A stretch of DNA of 64,000 nt from Metopolophium dirhodum (Eukaryota > Arthropoda > Insecta > Hemiptera > Aphididae), in NCBI RefSeq assembly GCF_019925205.1, contig NC_083568.1, forward strand, positions 8,554,393 through 8,618,392, in the 5' to 3' direction. The notes beneath the pieces are model-generated. The model worked only from the letters and a program-made list of their open reading frames with translations, searched no databases and had not been told where the DNA came from. Below, in pieces: positions 39,701 to 52,163 of this stretch. Position 1 is the first letter of the stretch. The number at the start of each line of letters is the position of its first letter. Made by a program: the position numbers and the translations under genes.

Positions 39701-42700
39701 TTTTTTTTATCAAATTTTTATACTAAAGAGATTAGTCGATAGTTTTTATTATAACATATTATAATCAGTTATCACTATTATAGTGAACGTATTTATTTCA
39801 TTCTTGTTTATAACACACTTTTGATTCGTTAGAATATTTTCAGAGATGATATTAATATTTATTGATCATAATATTTTTACATAATATTAAGAACTTGCGT
39901 ACATACCTACAAGAAGTATAATATTGTGTGTTAAATAAATATTTCATTTCTCCGAAGTTCCCCATAACCCTCCAAAGTAGATGACCTTTAATTTTTTTTA
40001 ATAATTCAATCATCGTCACTCGCGATTCTGGATAAGCCGTTACTCAACATTCGCGTTTCCTGCTGTATATGCATACTATGTATAGGTACCCATTACCTAG
40101 TATAATATTGAGAATATATTCAACTGGCAACCTCTAAGTTATTAATTAATTATTATGCATGTTGAAACTTGAATGGTCTATTATTATTTCGCGAAATATA
40201 ATATGACTAATATTATTTTTTTATTGTTTTTTTCTTAATCATTTTCTGACAAATGTTGGACTTGCGTGAGTTTCAACATTACATCTTACCGCGGAAAGAT
40301 TTCACTTTTAAGACGCCCGTGCACAGTGAAAGCAACTCAATTGCCCACCTAAACAACCATCGTTGAACTTGTAGCCTCTGCGCTCTACAGTCATTAGGTG
40401 GTAATTAATTAAGAAAGTTCACACGTTATACACACAATCGTCTTTTGTTCAAGCCGTCTTATCAATTTTTCATACTCATCTTCTTAAATTCAGGTTATCA
40501 TATTTGTAAAGAATGTATTACTGTCCTCATTATATTATTCCCAAATATAATAATATAATAGAGCCATAGCGCCGTGTCAGGTTATGCATCGTACACTCCT
40601 TTGTGTAAATGAAATCCAACAAAACGAGAACCAATCTATAAAGCAAATGTGACTCTTTCACGTGACTTTTGCGCAACTTCTTCACGTGACTCACTTACAC
40701 GCCTTCACCACGTTTCTCACCCAGTTACAACTAGCTGGGTATATCCGAGTACTAAGTACATTCACATTTATTATTTTACAAACCATATTTTACGACTTTT
40801 TCTCGATAGTTTATTAGTTTGTATTTAAAAATATATATATATATATGAATTTAAATCTAGTTCGGTTATATGAGTAATACCCGCGTATTACGTTGTGCTA
40901 TATAGTCATCATCTACGAGTAGTATCAATTATAATCAATTAAAAAAACAAACAAACCGTCATTGGATACTACACGCGAACCGGGTAATTAAAATTAAAAT
41001 AAAAACAAACTTTAGAGAAAACATTATGAGTAGACAACAAAATTATAGTATAGTGTGTATAATAATTATAATTATATATTTTAACTTTAGAGTTACATGC
41101 CAAGTCTGTGTAAACGTCTCGTCTGGTAAAATGCCATTAAGTTCAAACATTATTTAATTGTTTGGTTTTATTTTTGTGTCAATTGTAAATAAAATATCAT
41201 ATTTAAAAATTTAAACTTAGAACTTACTGTTCATTTTAAATTTAAGAATATTATGTATTCTTCTGATTTTTTATAGCACCTGCGTGTATTTTATTTATAA
41301 ATATTAAAAAACCAAAAAATATAAAATATACTTTATTAGTTTTTAATCAAATAGGTACATAATATCAAGTAATTTGATCCATAATTTTCTGAAATGCTAT
41401 TGAGATTTAAGGAGTTTTACAGTTGTGCTTAATAATAATGAAATGCGTAATTTAATAATAATGGTAGGAAATGGATAAAAAAAAGTAATAATAAATAAAT
41501 AAAAGTTACACAGTATTTGAAAATGTTGATTTACTAATAAATTTGATTACCTAGGTAGTGTTTTTATCGAATCGGGGTGAGAATTGAGAGCTGAAGATAT
41601 TCGGTACGGTAGGCTGCATTTTATTTTAAGGTTTTCATGACTGCGACATTCAATTCGTTTTACTATAAAGTGCATAACTGCGCATGAAAGGCACATTGTA
41701 TAGATTTTTTTTTTCGATGAGGAAGCTGCATTGCGTGAGATGGGTATGGTCCATTGGTCAATACGTAAGATGGTTTTTCTACTTCAAGTTTCCTCGGAAT
41801 TTTCTGAAATGTGTCCGTTGTGTGACATCTTATTTATTTAAATGTATTTCATTTGATTTTGTATAATATGTTAGGATTTCGTGCAACTACAACATGCCAG
41901 CATAGGTGGTGCATTTTGATTTTGTGTGGAGAATAGACAGCTTTTGCCTATAGTATTGAAATTCGGGATATCAAAGGTGATGCTATTGAGCTCTTTGTTT
42001 TACAAGAAGTATTTACGCATATCATTACAATACATGTTAATATTACATTACAGAAATTAAGATTTCATAATTTTTACTTTTTGACAAATTACCCGTCTGT
42101 TGTACTGCAGTGCAAATTTTTTCCTCGTAACTCGAGGCCAACGTATATATAGTGAACGTATCTACCTGTTCTTGCCAATAATAAAAAACTATACAAGAAA
42201 ATTATTTAATGCTTATAGACTATAGACATATGACGTCTTTGTGACGTCTTTGTGTGGAGTTCTTGTTATCGTATATAAACGGCAAAAAAAAATCTGATGT
42301 TCTGGTTATACCTATACGTACGGAAGACGGAAGTAATCAAAAAGTCTTAGTCTTAGCTCTTATTAAAAATGCATGATTCTATCGGTATTATGTACCGGTA
42401 CTCTCTATACGGTATAATCGAACAAAAAGTCTCGGGTAAAATAACACACGGATGAAATATGTCTGTGACACCCAATGATATGAAGCCAAGAGAAAAAATA
42501 TCGTATGTATAATATTATTAATACAACTTAAAAAATCAAATACAAATACAAAATTTCAATTTATATACTTTTAAGATGAAAATTAAAAATATTAACTAAT
42601 GATCGTGCAATATATTATGACGGTATAAAGTCTAATAATGATATCTGCGACTTTCTAAAAGATATTGATAATGTATTAAGACAAGGTTAAATAAATTAAG

Positions 42701-44560
42701 ATGTATAATAAATAATAATTGTTATTATATTTTCGAACTATTTATCACCGCCAATAGATTATTTTACTTTGTATATAATTTGCAGGTCTAGTTTATCCGA
42801 GCAATTTTTTGTTATTGAATATTATTTTTTATCATATATAAAGATTCACTGTTGGCTGTATACGGCACGTATATACCTACACCGAACATCTCGTCTATAG
42901 TTGTCTTGAGCATGAGCTGAGATATTATCATAGTTCATAATAATATACTATCGATCGTTCGCTCTTTACCTAATACGGAACTAGACCAAATATAGGTGCC
43001 CACCTATCTTAAAATAAAAAAAAAAAATCAACAACGATTTCAGTTTACAATCGTTCTCGCGTCAGACGACAAGCAAAATTGCATACCTTTTATCCGATGT
43101 TTAAAAATAAATATGCGTTCGGTTTGTGACAGAATATAATACATACTTACGGTTGGAACAACACTAAAAAATTATAATATTATTAGGTATAACAATCACG
43201 CGCTGGTACACTCAAAATGCGTTCGCATATTTCTTTTCTCATTATTCTCATATTATATATACAACTACTATACGAGGCGGCTAAAACACAATTATATATT
43301 ATTATACTCTCGCGATCTTAATTTTTGTAATTTCAAGTGCCCTACTCAGTAGGTACTCATGAAACAATACGATTTTTCACTTTTTTCCTACAAAAAAATT
43401 GTCAAGATATGTAATGAAGGTAATCACGTAAATGTAAAATGAAATTAGTTCAAATTAGTTGAAAAATCGTTTTTTATGCACCGAAATTTGCATGATAATA
43501 TTCAGCTGCCTCGAAGTCAAAAATAAAACGTCATAAAAAAATTGTAAAAATATAGGTACAGCATAATTAATACGCATATTATCATCCAGCTACTTATAAG
43601 AAAAATTTCCGCGGGATAATGATTAGTTTTCATTGTTATTTTTTTTTTAAATATTCGCACTATACATATAAATATATTCCATACACCAGCTTCGAACATG
43701 ATCAACGTGTGTTGTAAATCGCAAACAGACTTGTCTTATTCACACAAAATCACAATTCAAATTTATTCACATAAACGCTGCTGCAGTATAATAGTGCTGC
43801 AGACGGATTTTGCTACGCAACATTCACATAATTGTAGTTTAGTATAATAATTATTGCACAACAGGTATATTTGAAATACATGTTTTGTATATCGTATAAT
43901 ATTATTATTACGATCGAATTTTTTTTCTCATTTCACTATGATACGTATAGGTACTCGAAAACCAGCGCGATGATTATGTGACGTGATAAAAAGTAATGGC
44001 TCTGCAACATGTTTATAAATCAAAAAATGAAATGAAAATTGAAAAGTTCACCACGAAAAATAATATTTTAAAAGTCTAATTTTTTGTCTGCGGGCCAGAC
44101 AAATATCGTCCACGAGACGCCCCATTTGGTGACCCCTGGTATTTTGTAATGGATGCTGTGTTTGAATTTAGAAGCAAATAGTATACCTTTACCTAATACC
44201 TATATACGTATTTGTGGGTACTGGGAAACGAAAATGTAGGTACATACTTGCAACGGTTGACTTCTTGTAGCGGGTACGAGGAAAATTAAAATTTTTATAT
44301 TTTTAAAAGATCAAAAGTTATCCGTATCCAACCCTCTACCCACAACCGTTAAGTAGCAACTAGCAACCCAAATCAGGGTTAAGCACCCCGCATGCTGCAC
44401 GTGCAGTGTAACATATAATATAATATATAAGAACACGTAGAGAGTAGAGACAATGTACGATTTGGATAACCGATAAAACTCGCTCGAAATCGCCTCAGCG
44501 GACAAAGGAGACGGACATAAAACACGAAACCCAATTGTATAATTGCATACATATATATAT
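36781..44560. other. Non-coding intronic DNA, no gene supported
   Basis: Mostly AT-rich. At about 44085-44140 the text GGGCCAGACAAATATCGTCCACGAGACGCC followed by TTTGGTGACCCCTG resembles the right end of a hAT-type repeat, but no matching left end was found. A small direct repeat of TGACGTCTTTG occurs at about 42232-42252. Confidence 0.4.
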
Positions 44561-44589
44561 ATTATATTACGTTTTTTTATAATATATTA

Positions 44590-45095
44590 TCTGTCACACG
44601 ACAGCCGCTGGCGTTGGCCGCGAACTCGTGACAATAATTATTACCATCGTCGCACTATATTCGTACGAGTACGAAAATATCGGTGACGCCGAGGCGATAT
44701 TTTCGGGGTGGTCACCCACGACAGGCTCGCACGCGGGCACGCAGCTGCAGACAAACCGTCGTCGTCGTCGTCGCACATAATAATATTATAATAAATAGTA
44801 GTCGTCGGCGAGCGTTTCGTAAAATAATAACCAACCTAATAATAAAAATAATCGTGGCGGGACCTTCGGAAATAAAAGCCCCTCTGACGTCAACGGTGAC
44901 CCGGAAAGTTGGACTTGCGCCACAGTCTCCGTTTTGGACGCGTTCCCGCGGTCCCCTCGCACGACCACACACGCCCACCCCTGAAAGTCCCCAGGCGGTC
45001 GAAACCCCGGCGGACTCTCGGGCACTTCTTCCCTCCACGCCGAGACGGTCTTTCTTAGGAAGTACAACTCTCTCGCGGTGCACCCGTTGACGTAT
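44590..45095. other. CpG-rich island-like pocket, open on both strands
   Basis: About 500 bp of unusually G+C- and CpG-rich sequence, open for 135 codons on + (44683-45090) and for 123 and 93 codons on - (44712-45083 and 44786-45067). Simultaneous openness in several frames follows from the low density of T/A-rich stop codons and argues against reading any one as a gene. There is a GTC-type run at about 44757-44773. A promoter, an unmethylated regulatory element or a non-coding exon are the reasonable alternatives. Confidence 0.35.
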
Positions 45096-45203
45096 ATGCT
45101 CTTGTTATATATGTGTTATACATAATATTATATTATACGCTCGACCAACCTAATTTAGGTGTCGGTGGTGCTTATCGTGTTTATTGTATAGTATTATATA
45201 CGT

Positions 45204-45243
45204 ACGACGACGACGACGACGATGAACAACAACAACAACAACA
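45204..45243. repeat. Adjacent (ACG)n and (AAC)n trinucleotide repeats
   Basis: An ACG run of about six units is followed, after GATG, by an AAC run of about six units. It reads as Asp-rich or Gln-rich in chance frames. No gene is supported around it. Confidence 0.8.
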
Positions 45244-45793
45244 ATATCATAACACACAGAGCACAATAAAGTGTTGTTTCCGACACGATAATCGTGTGAG
45301 AGTATAATAATAATATTGCAGTCAGTGGCGTAAACAAAACCGTAAAAAAAAATATAACACTATCGAACGCGGTCGGTATAATATATCGCGGGTACCTATA
45401 CATTATTTCGTATAAAATACATGGTATACGCGGTTGATATGATAATAACAATATGAGGTATAGGTGCCTGCAGCCGCGGTACATATTTATAGGTATACCG
45501 TATACACACATCGGTGTCGTGTCGACTAACAGGCGTGTGTCGTTATGATAATACATTGCAGTCGGTCGAAAAATGTTTAATAAAAAAAAACCGTACTCGT
45601 TGTCACGGTTTGCGGATATTATTGTAATTTATATTGTAAGTAAATGGTCTATGTACGAGTTTTCGCGCGTGTCAAGAAAATGTGACATTTTTACGTCGTA
45701 CCTATAAGTGAGCGTTCGAATCATAACTAAATAAATTTATTTTGTCTTGGTTCGAATAATGGAATACAATGTTATGGGCGCCCGCGGGGTACG

Positions 45794-46069
45794 ATGCCAC
45801 TGCATACTGCGTGTGCCTCCAAGACGGAGGAGGAGGGGGGTGGGTCAATCTCATCCACCGGAAAGGCCTATTATTTCATCCCGAGAAGAACTCGATATCG
45901 ATACATATTTGAAAGTCTCGTTTTAAAAAAGTACCCCCTATATAGGAATTGTAGCGATATTATTGGAAGAAGTTATAGACGGGTTCAAAACCCATATGAT
46001 GTGCAGGTAAAACGTCGAATTGAACACTTTCTAGTCGATGTACAAAAAAAAAGTTACCAACAAATTTGA
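45794..46069 (+). CDS. Orphan ORF of 91 codons, doubtful
   Basis: The ATG-started frame has balanced composition, for example KAYYFIPRRTRYRYIFESL and RRVQNPYDVQVKRRIEHFL, and a basic character. No domain, signal peptide or splice context is recognised. The region is moderately CpG-rich. It could be a single-exon gene nested in the intron, or chance. Confidence 0.2.
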   Translation: MPLHTACASKTEEEGGGSISSTGKAYYFIPRRTRYRYIFESLVLKKYPLYRNCSDIIGRSYRRVQNPYDVQVKRRIEHFLVDVQKKSYQQI

Positions 46070-46228
46070 TACTTATGATTATAACAGCATTTTCGTGGGA
46101 AGGGGAGCAACTAGAGGAGATAATTTTTTTTTTTGCATGCCTATGAAATATTCAAATATGAATGTATAAGCACTCTGTACACGTCGGCTCACCAGCATGG
46201 ACGCCGGCGCCGGTTTCGCGTGGTCAAT

Positions 46229-46273
46229 ACCACGGTTATCTAAGTAGATCTTATCTAGTTAGATAACCGTGGT
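46229..46273. repeat. Near-perfect 21-bp hairpin
   Basis: Arm 1 (46229-46249) reads ACCACGGTTATCTAA then GTAGAT. Arm 2 (46253-46273) is its reverse complement with one mismatch, ending GATAACCGTGGT. Only three bases separate the arms. Such a tight palindrome could be two abutting transposon termini, a minimal MITE or an RNA hairpin. Confidence 0.85.
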
Positions 46274-46849
46274 CAGTGCACATATTCGATAACTAAATCA
46301 CTGTTGAATCGTATGGCCTTTATAAATTTAGTTGCGCATCGCAGACGTCGCGGTCTCATGGCCTTTTTTAAGTCGGCGGCAAGTACACTGTAAACAGCAG
46401 CTATACTATATTATATAAGGTGTTTTTCTTACAATAATATTATCGAGTAGGTATTATAATTAATAGGTAATGGTGCTCAGTGCATATATTATATTTTATT
46501 TTTTGTGATAATAATAGTGTTGTTATTGGTTGTTTATCTCCCGCACAATATGCGTAAACCGACACAATATTTTGGCAAGTCCGATACGATTTCCGTTTAA
46601 CTCTTATGACGACGACGGACCAGTGTACCTACGCAAAACATATTATTATAATTATTTACGTAGGTACTATTTACGCTATAAAACCGATGAAGCGGACGTC
46701 AAATTCGCGGAAAACTGTCGGTTCTATTGAGCGCCGATTTCCCAGATTTCCGAAAGAAAATTCTCCGCGGGTGTTTACGCATTGTCGGGGCTTGCCGAGA
46801 CTAAACAACTAACGCGATATAATATTTTTTATCAACACGTCATTATACT

Positions 46850-49000
46850 ATCGGTTTTTTATCTATCGAGTATAACGCATTGATATAATATAATATTATT
46901 ATAATGTACCTCAACCTCGGAATCTATTATCACGCCTCGCGTCGCACATTGTGATGGGATTTTTTAATTAGCCGTTGTCGTAGTGTTAACAATAATAATA
47001 ATAATGAAATGTATATTATGTACGTTGTTATTTTTGCCACAGAGTTTGGTCGTTTGACGTGCGTAAATGTGAAAAATTACTATCTCCGATGTGTGCATAT
47101 GTGTATAGTTTTTTATACAATACACTAATATATATAATAATGGTCGTGTGTGGTGTGTCGATACGGGCGGCGGCGCGTAAATAGCATATTATTATAACGA
47201 GCGTGTAATATATATATATATTATATTGTTATGTGTGTCGTCACTGTGCAAGTCGTGCAGTTAAATTCTAGGCCTAATAATAAACTGCAGTTTGATGAAC
47301 AGGGGCGACGAGGCTACGACGAAATTGGGTCAGCCCATTTTATATTATATAGACGATGACAAAATAATTGTGCTCGCGAAACATTTAGCGAGACAATAAA
47401 TAATAAAAAAAAAAAACAATTGTTTTCGGGTCGTATACATCATAATATACTTAATGTCGTCCCATCGGTTTGATGTAACATATATAAATACATAGCTCGC
47501 GATTTAGCTGGTTTCCTGGGGCACCACAGTGTTGAAAATTCCCAAAAATGTCTCGCATTTATCGTCCCATTTCGTAACACCGATTTTAGAATTCGTACCT
47601 TCAATTTTCTCAGAGAAATCTTATATTTTTCAAACGATTTCACAGCATTCGCAGATTCACACCAATCGAACTTTCCCGCATTTATATTTACCATTAATCG
47701 TACCAATTCGTTCCACCAATTTCACAATTTGTATACCAAATTAATTTCCCCGGGAAAATTCCATTTTCATTCATGATATTTCAAATCGGGTAGATCTTAT
47801 CGGGTGACTTTGCAAACCAGAAAATAATGCGCATTGTCCTCGGACCGCAGTGGGAAACGACAACGATAAAATTATAGTAATTTCGTACATATACTGCAAG
47901 TCATTTTCGTAAAATTTGTAGATACGAGGTATTGTCACTAAGGTAACGTATTTGGACGGTTTGAAATATTACATTGTACAACAGCTGCGTTGGGAAACTG
48001 CGTTGACCGCTAAAATTATTGCAGTGCGCGTTTTACATATTATCATAATATTATATCGCAATTCGTCAATAAGACTCGAAAGTCGGTTGACTCGACGTCG
48101 GCCGATTTCACCGTAAACGTTTCGGAAAACCAATTGAAAATTTCTGACCGTGTTGTAGAAATCGTAACGACCAGAAAAAAATCGCAACCGAGGTCTTGCG
48201 CGCAGGCTGCAGCAGTCGTCGGCGGTGTCCAGCCGATTATGTATATAATAATATGACCTCGCCATCGACGCGAACACTTCCTCCTCCTCCTTCTCGTTCG
48301 AGCGGTACCTATATAGGTATACAACGCATACAATATATATTATATTAATGTATATCATAAAATATATTATGCATATATATATATAGAGGTACGTAGGTTA
48401 TTATAACCTCCATCACGCCGCAGTTCAAGTTTAGATCAAAATGAAAAAAATAATTGAACGAAAAACCGCGGCTGGTTCGATTTTTTTGATTTTGTTTTCC
48501 GCTCTCAGTTTTTGGTGTGAATTTCGTCGGCTCCGCAACCTTAACCCATTATAGCGGTGCCAAAGCTTGTCGCAGTGCCGCGGCCAATGTTTTTTCTAAA
48601 AAAATAATGTTTTTACGTCGTCCCCGCGTGTAATAATACCTATATATATATAAACAAACGGTGCCAAGAAATCGTTGAAAAACAAACGAAACAAATCTCT
48701 TCGGAGCATATTCTAATAATTAGTGTAATTGCCCGTGTAGCTACACGCGTTTACCGACTGCTGCGGCGAATCCGAAATCGTCGTGGTTTTTGGGGTTTCG
48801 TCGTCGTCGTAGCGACGAGGTTTTTCCGGAGGACTTTTCGATCGGTTCGCACGGCAAGGCTATGCGGGAGGAGGGGGACAAAAACGCCGCACAGGCCTTG
48901 GCTGGTTGCCTCCTCCATCATAACATATAATGTTATTCACAAAGGGGAACACGCACTTATACATACATAGATTCGAGTACGTGATCTTAAAAGGTCTTCT
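46850..49000. other. Mixed-composition intronic DNA, no gene supported
   Basis: The sequence alternates AT-rich parts with CpG-containing parts. A - strand stretch at 47504-47760 reads in two overlapping frames (for example GVTKWDDKCETFLGIFNTVV before a stop at 47504-47506) and may be a decayed gene. A - strand 129-codon frame at 47969-48358 has no recognisable feature. Confidence 0.35.
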
Positions 49001-49040
49001 CTATAGCCTCAGTGTGTTCACATAGGTATTATATGAAATA

Positions 49041-49043
<3 letters not shown>

Positions 49044-49074
<31 letters not shown>
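49044..49074. repeat. (GT)n microsatellite
   Basis: An uninterrupted GT dinucleotide run of about 31 bp is followed directly by GCAGCAG. A tract followed by CAG can mimic an acceptor, but the downstream frame (49075 on) shows no recognisable product. Confidence 0.9.
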
Positions 49075-49077
<3 letters not shown>

Positions 49078-51640
49078 CAGGTAAATTTGCACGCCGCAGC
49101 CTTGTGCAACGCGGCGGCAAACGGCCGTCGGATTTGCATTTACATACGTTTCGCGCAAACACGTTATGATGATAACGACGTGGGACGGGCGGCGGCCGCG
49201 GTAAATGGCAATTGCCGAGTATACCTAACTAACTACCTAGTATATACCTACCACCTACCTTATACCTATGTGTTACGCTATTATAACGTTAGACACGACG
49301 GCTGTCGCAGCTGTCGAAAACCGACGCCGCCGCCGCCGACTCGATGATGATGATAATAATACTATCCGACTTGTAACTTACATGCAGTACCTATTGCGGA
49401 CGATTAAATTATATATTATATTATTGTATACAGGAACATTATAGTATATTATAGCGACGGGGCACACCCTTACGTAACGACGATGACGTTGACGAGCGTA
49501 TAGTTATTATCATTATTATAATATTATACGTCTTACGCCCTCCGCCGACGCGTATAAACTGCAGAAACCTGTTGTGCTCCGCGGAAGGGTTGGGTGATGT
49601 CTGCGAGGGGGCTGCAAGCGGCGGCGTCGGTTATTACTTATTACACAACGGCTCGGAACGTCGATCGTATATAAAATAATATATTTTATACTTCTATACT
49701 CGCGTACATATACAAACGGATACTTATATATTGCTATAACTTAACGATTACTTTAATACTTTGCGAACGCGGTCACGCGTCCATGACACATGTGCGCCTC
49801 GAATGGAGACGGCCGCCGATGGCCTCGTGCGGCGTATCCCCCTGTGCTCAACGCGATTATCGCGATTTACCATGATTTATGCTATTATTACATTATATAA
49901 TATACATCGTATCTCGAACCTGGTCACACACCATAAGGTCTTATTAATTATCCGTGAACGGGGTTCGGTCCATTTTCAACAATGGAATACACGTGGAATA
50001 TGGATTGTATAATATATAGTAATATAGTGTTTGCGATGGCTGCAGGCGCGAAACCGGGATTTTGTTTGGGGGGTTTTGATCTCCTATTTAAATATAGCTT
50101 AAGAGGGGGGGGCTTTACAAATTCAATTGTATGGTCATGGATTTTCATATTAATATAATATCAAATGACATACAGAATAAATATGACAACGGCACAACGC
50201 ATATTTTTTAGAAATCTGAAGCTTAGAAATAACATGATAACAATTCAATAGTTTTGCATAATGCATGGTATTTCAATACCTCCCCAGGATACGCGATGGG
50301 GTTTATAACGGATAACGTAAACCATGAAACGGATTGAAAACTTAGTTGTGTAGGTATAGTTTGATTTTCACTCCAATGGTGTTCAAATTAGGCACAACAT
50401 AGGTCGAACACCGCGCGGTAAACAACGATGGAAATTTATTGTACAGCGCGTGTGCTGTATACATTTTCTAGGTTGTACAAACCGAATAGTTGGAACATAC
50501 TCCGGACGGATACACAAAACCGCAGTGTGTGACCAACTGAAACGAACACTATACGACGTAGGTATACCTACCTACCTACCAGGTATATACAGACGCGGTC
50601 GTACGCACATGATATGCAGTATGTGAATAGTTATATAGCCCCCACAACTTTGTCCAATTTATAAACCGGACGGATTGTAAGTTGCAACACTGTACGCATT
50701 TGTTTAGTAAATTTAAGTTGATTTTCAGAACTTCCAAGTTCATTGGAACAAAGTCGTGACCAAAATTAACGTCGGCGCAATCCAGCGCACACTCGCGGTG
50801 CCGCAGTCCCGTCCACCCCCATTCATCTTAATTTATCTTACCCCTAAAGGAAGACAATATTATAAGAATTCATCTCGAATTCTCGGTGTTCCGCGACACA
50901 ATACTATATTGTCTATATATCTTATATTATAATAGTAATGGATGCCGCGGCGGATCGGCTCGAATATCGTTTTGCCACCTGTTTTTTTTTACATCGAGAA
51001 TTTCGTGTTTTAGGACGCCACCGCGCGTACTGTCCGGACCGGATTTCGCGCTCCGACATAATATTCAACTCGATGTGAATTCGCAAATGACCGAACCGGT
51101 CGCCCGTTTGCGGAACACATCATATTATCTACATGCACACGGTGTATACTATAAGTGTGTGTGTGTGTAAATTAAATATAGCCTGTGTGCCCCGAAAGCG
51201 AATAACGGTGAGCAGTGACCGCACTTTCCCGGTGCCGATATGGCGCAGTCGTTTTCCCATTTTTTTTTGTCCACTCTGTATAGTTACCTCGTTCGACTTC
51301 GTAGCGCGGACATTCGCCTCGAGCGAGAACGTACTGCAGATACCTCTACTCAGCGACGACGAAATGATGAAATGATTAATATCGCCTTGTCCATATTTAT
51401 ATCCGCGAAAATATCATTTACGTATAGGTAGGTAGGTATAATATATTATATAATTACATAACCTAACCCAACACGGATGATTCACCTGCAAGTGACCCTG
51501 GTCATCCCCGAATTTTCCATTAATCATGCATTCGTGCGTTTCTTCAAACTCTGATTGTTGAAACGCTTATATAAGCACACGCCTGCATATTTTAAGTTAC
51601 GGGTTACCACTATACCGTGTCGTGTCATGTTTAACGTATT
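49075..51640. other. CpG-richer intronic DNA, no gene supported
   Basis: This stretch contains several GC-richer segments (49080-49350, 49560-49640, 50930-51380) with open frames in several phases. None has paired splice sites or a recognisable domain. A G-rich motif at about 50064-50111 (TTTGGGGGG, GAGGGGGGGG) resembles subterminal parts of dispersed repeats. Confidence 0.35.
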
Positions 51641-51647
51641 TATGCGT

Positions 51648-51670
51648 GTATATATATATATATATATATA
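51648..51670. repeat. (TA)n microsatellite
   Basis: An uninterrupted TA run of about 23 bp lies just upstream of the fold-back element at about 51750. Confidence 0.8.
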
Positions 51671-51749
51671 GGTAACAAAATGTCGGTAACGTTTTATAAA
51701 AGTCTTGAAAAAACATATTCAACTGTATACACGCCACGGTATATATAGT

Positions 51750-52163
51750 GAAAACATCCGACTTTACAAGTGCGTGCGAGATAGCAAATTTACTTTAACA
51801 GTACACGTTTAGCTACGTTGTTTTTAATATTAGAGTGTATTGACCTATTATCAAACCTAACATTAATACCATTTTTTGCGTTTTGTATTTTTTTACGAAA
51901 TTATCTTAATTTTCAAACGATAATATTAGAAGTGTGTAAAATGTTTAAAAATTTAAAAACGGCCATTTAGCTCGCTTAGAAATTAAAATATAATATCGAA
52001 AATCATTTCCAACAGAACAAAAACAATGTTGTTATCTTTAACTTAAATAGGTATTAGAACTATAATGAAGCTAAACGTGAACTGTTGAGCGTGCTAATAT
52101 AAGTTTTCCTATGGGTACCAATTTATAGTGACGCACTCGCAAAATGGTGACGACAACAACAAG
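51750..52163. mobile_element. Fold-back element, diverged copy
   Basis: The left arm has the ordered landmarks TTTACAAGTGCGT, ATAGCAAATTT, ACAGTACACGTTTAGCTACGTT and AGAGTGTATTGACCTATTAT. The right side has, in inverted orientation, AAGCTAAACGTGAACTGTTGAGCGTGCTAA and then GACGCACTCGCAAAATGGTGACGACAAC. The same landmarks occur in the same order in the element at 62637-63063, so the two are copies of one family of similar length (about 414 and 427 bp). The middle differs strongly. There is no coding capacity. Confidence 0.65.

Noticed and set aside
44085..44140. Right-end-like text ending TTTGGTGACCCCTG
   Set aside because: No matching CAGGGGTC left end was found upstream.
45327..45345. CAGTGGCGTAA motif resembling a hAT terminus
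   Set aside because: No matching right end nearby; the motif alone is too short.
47969..48358. 129-codon - strand ORF
   Set aside because: No domain, no splice or start context, and alternative frames are open in the same segment.
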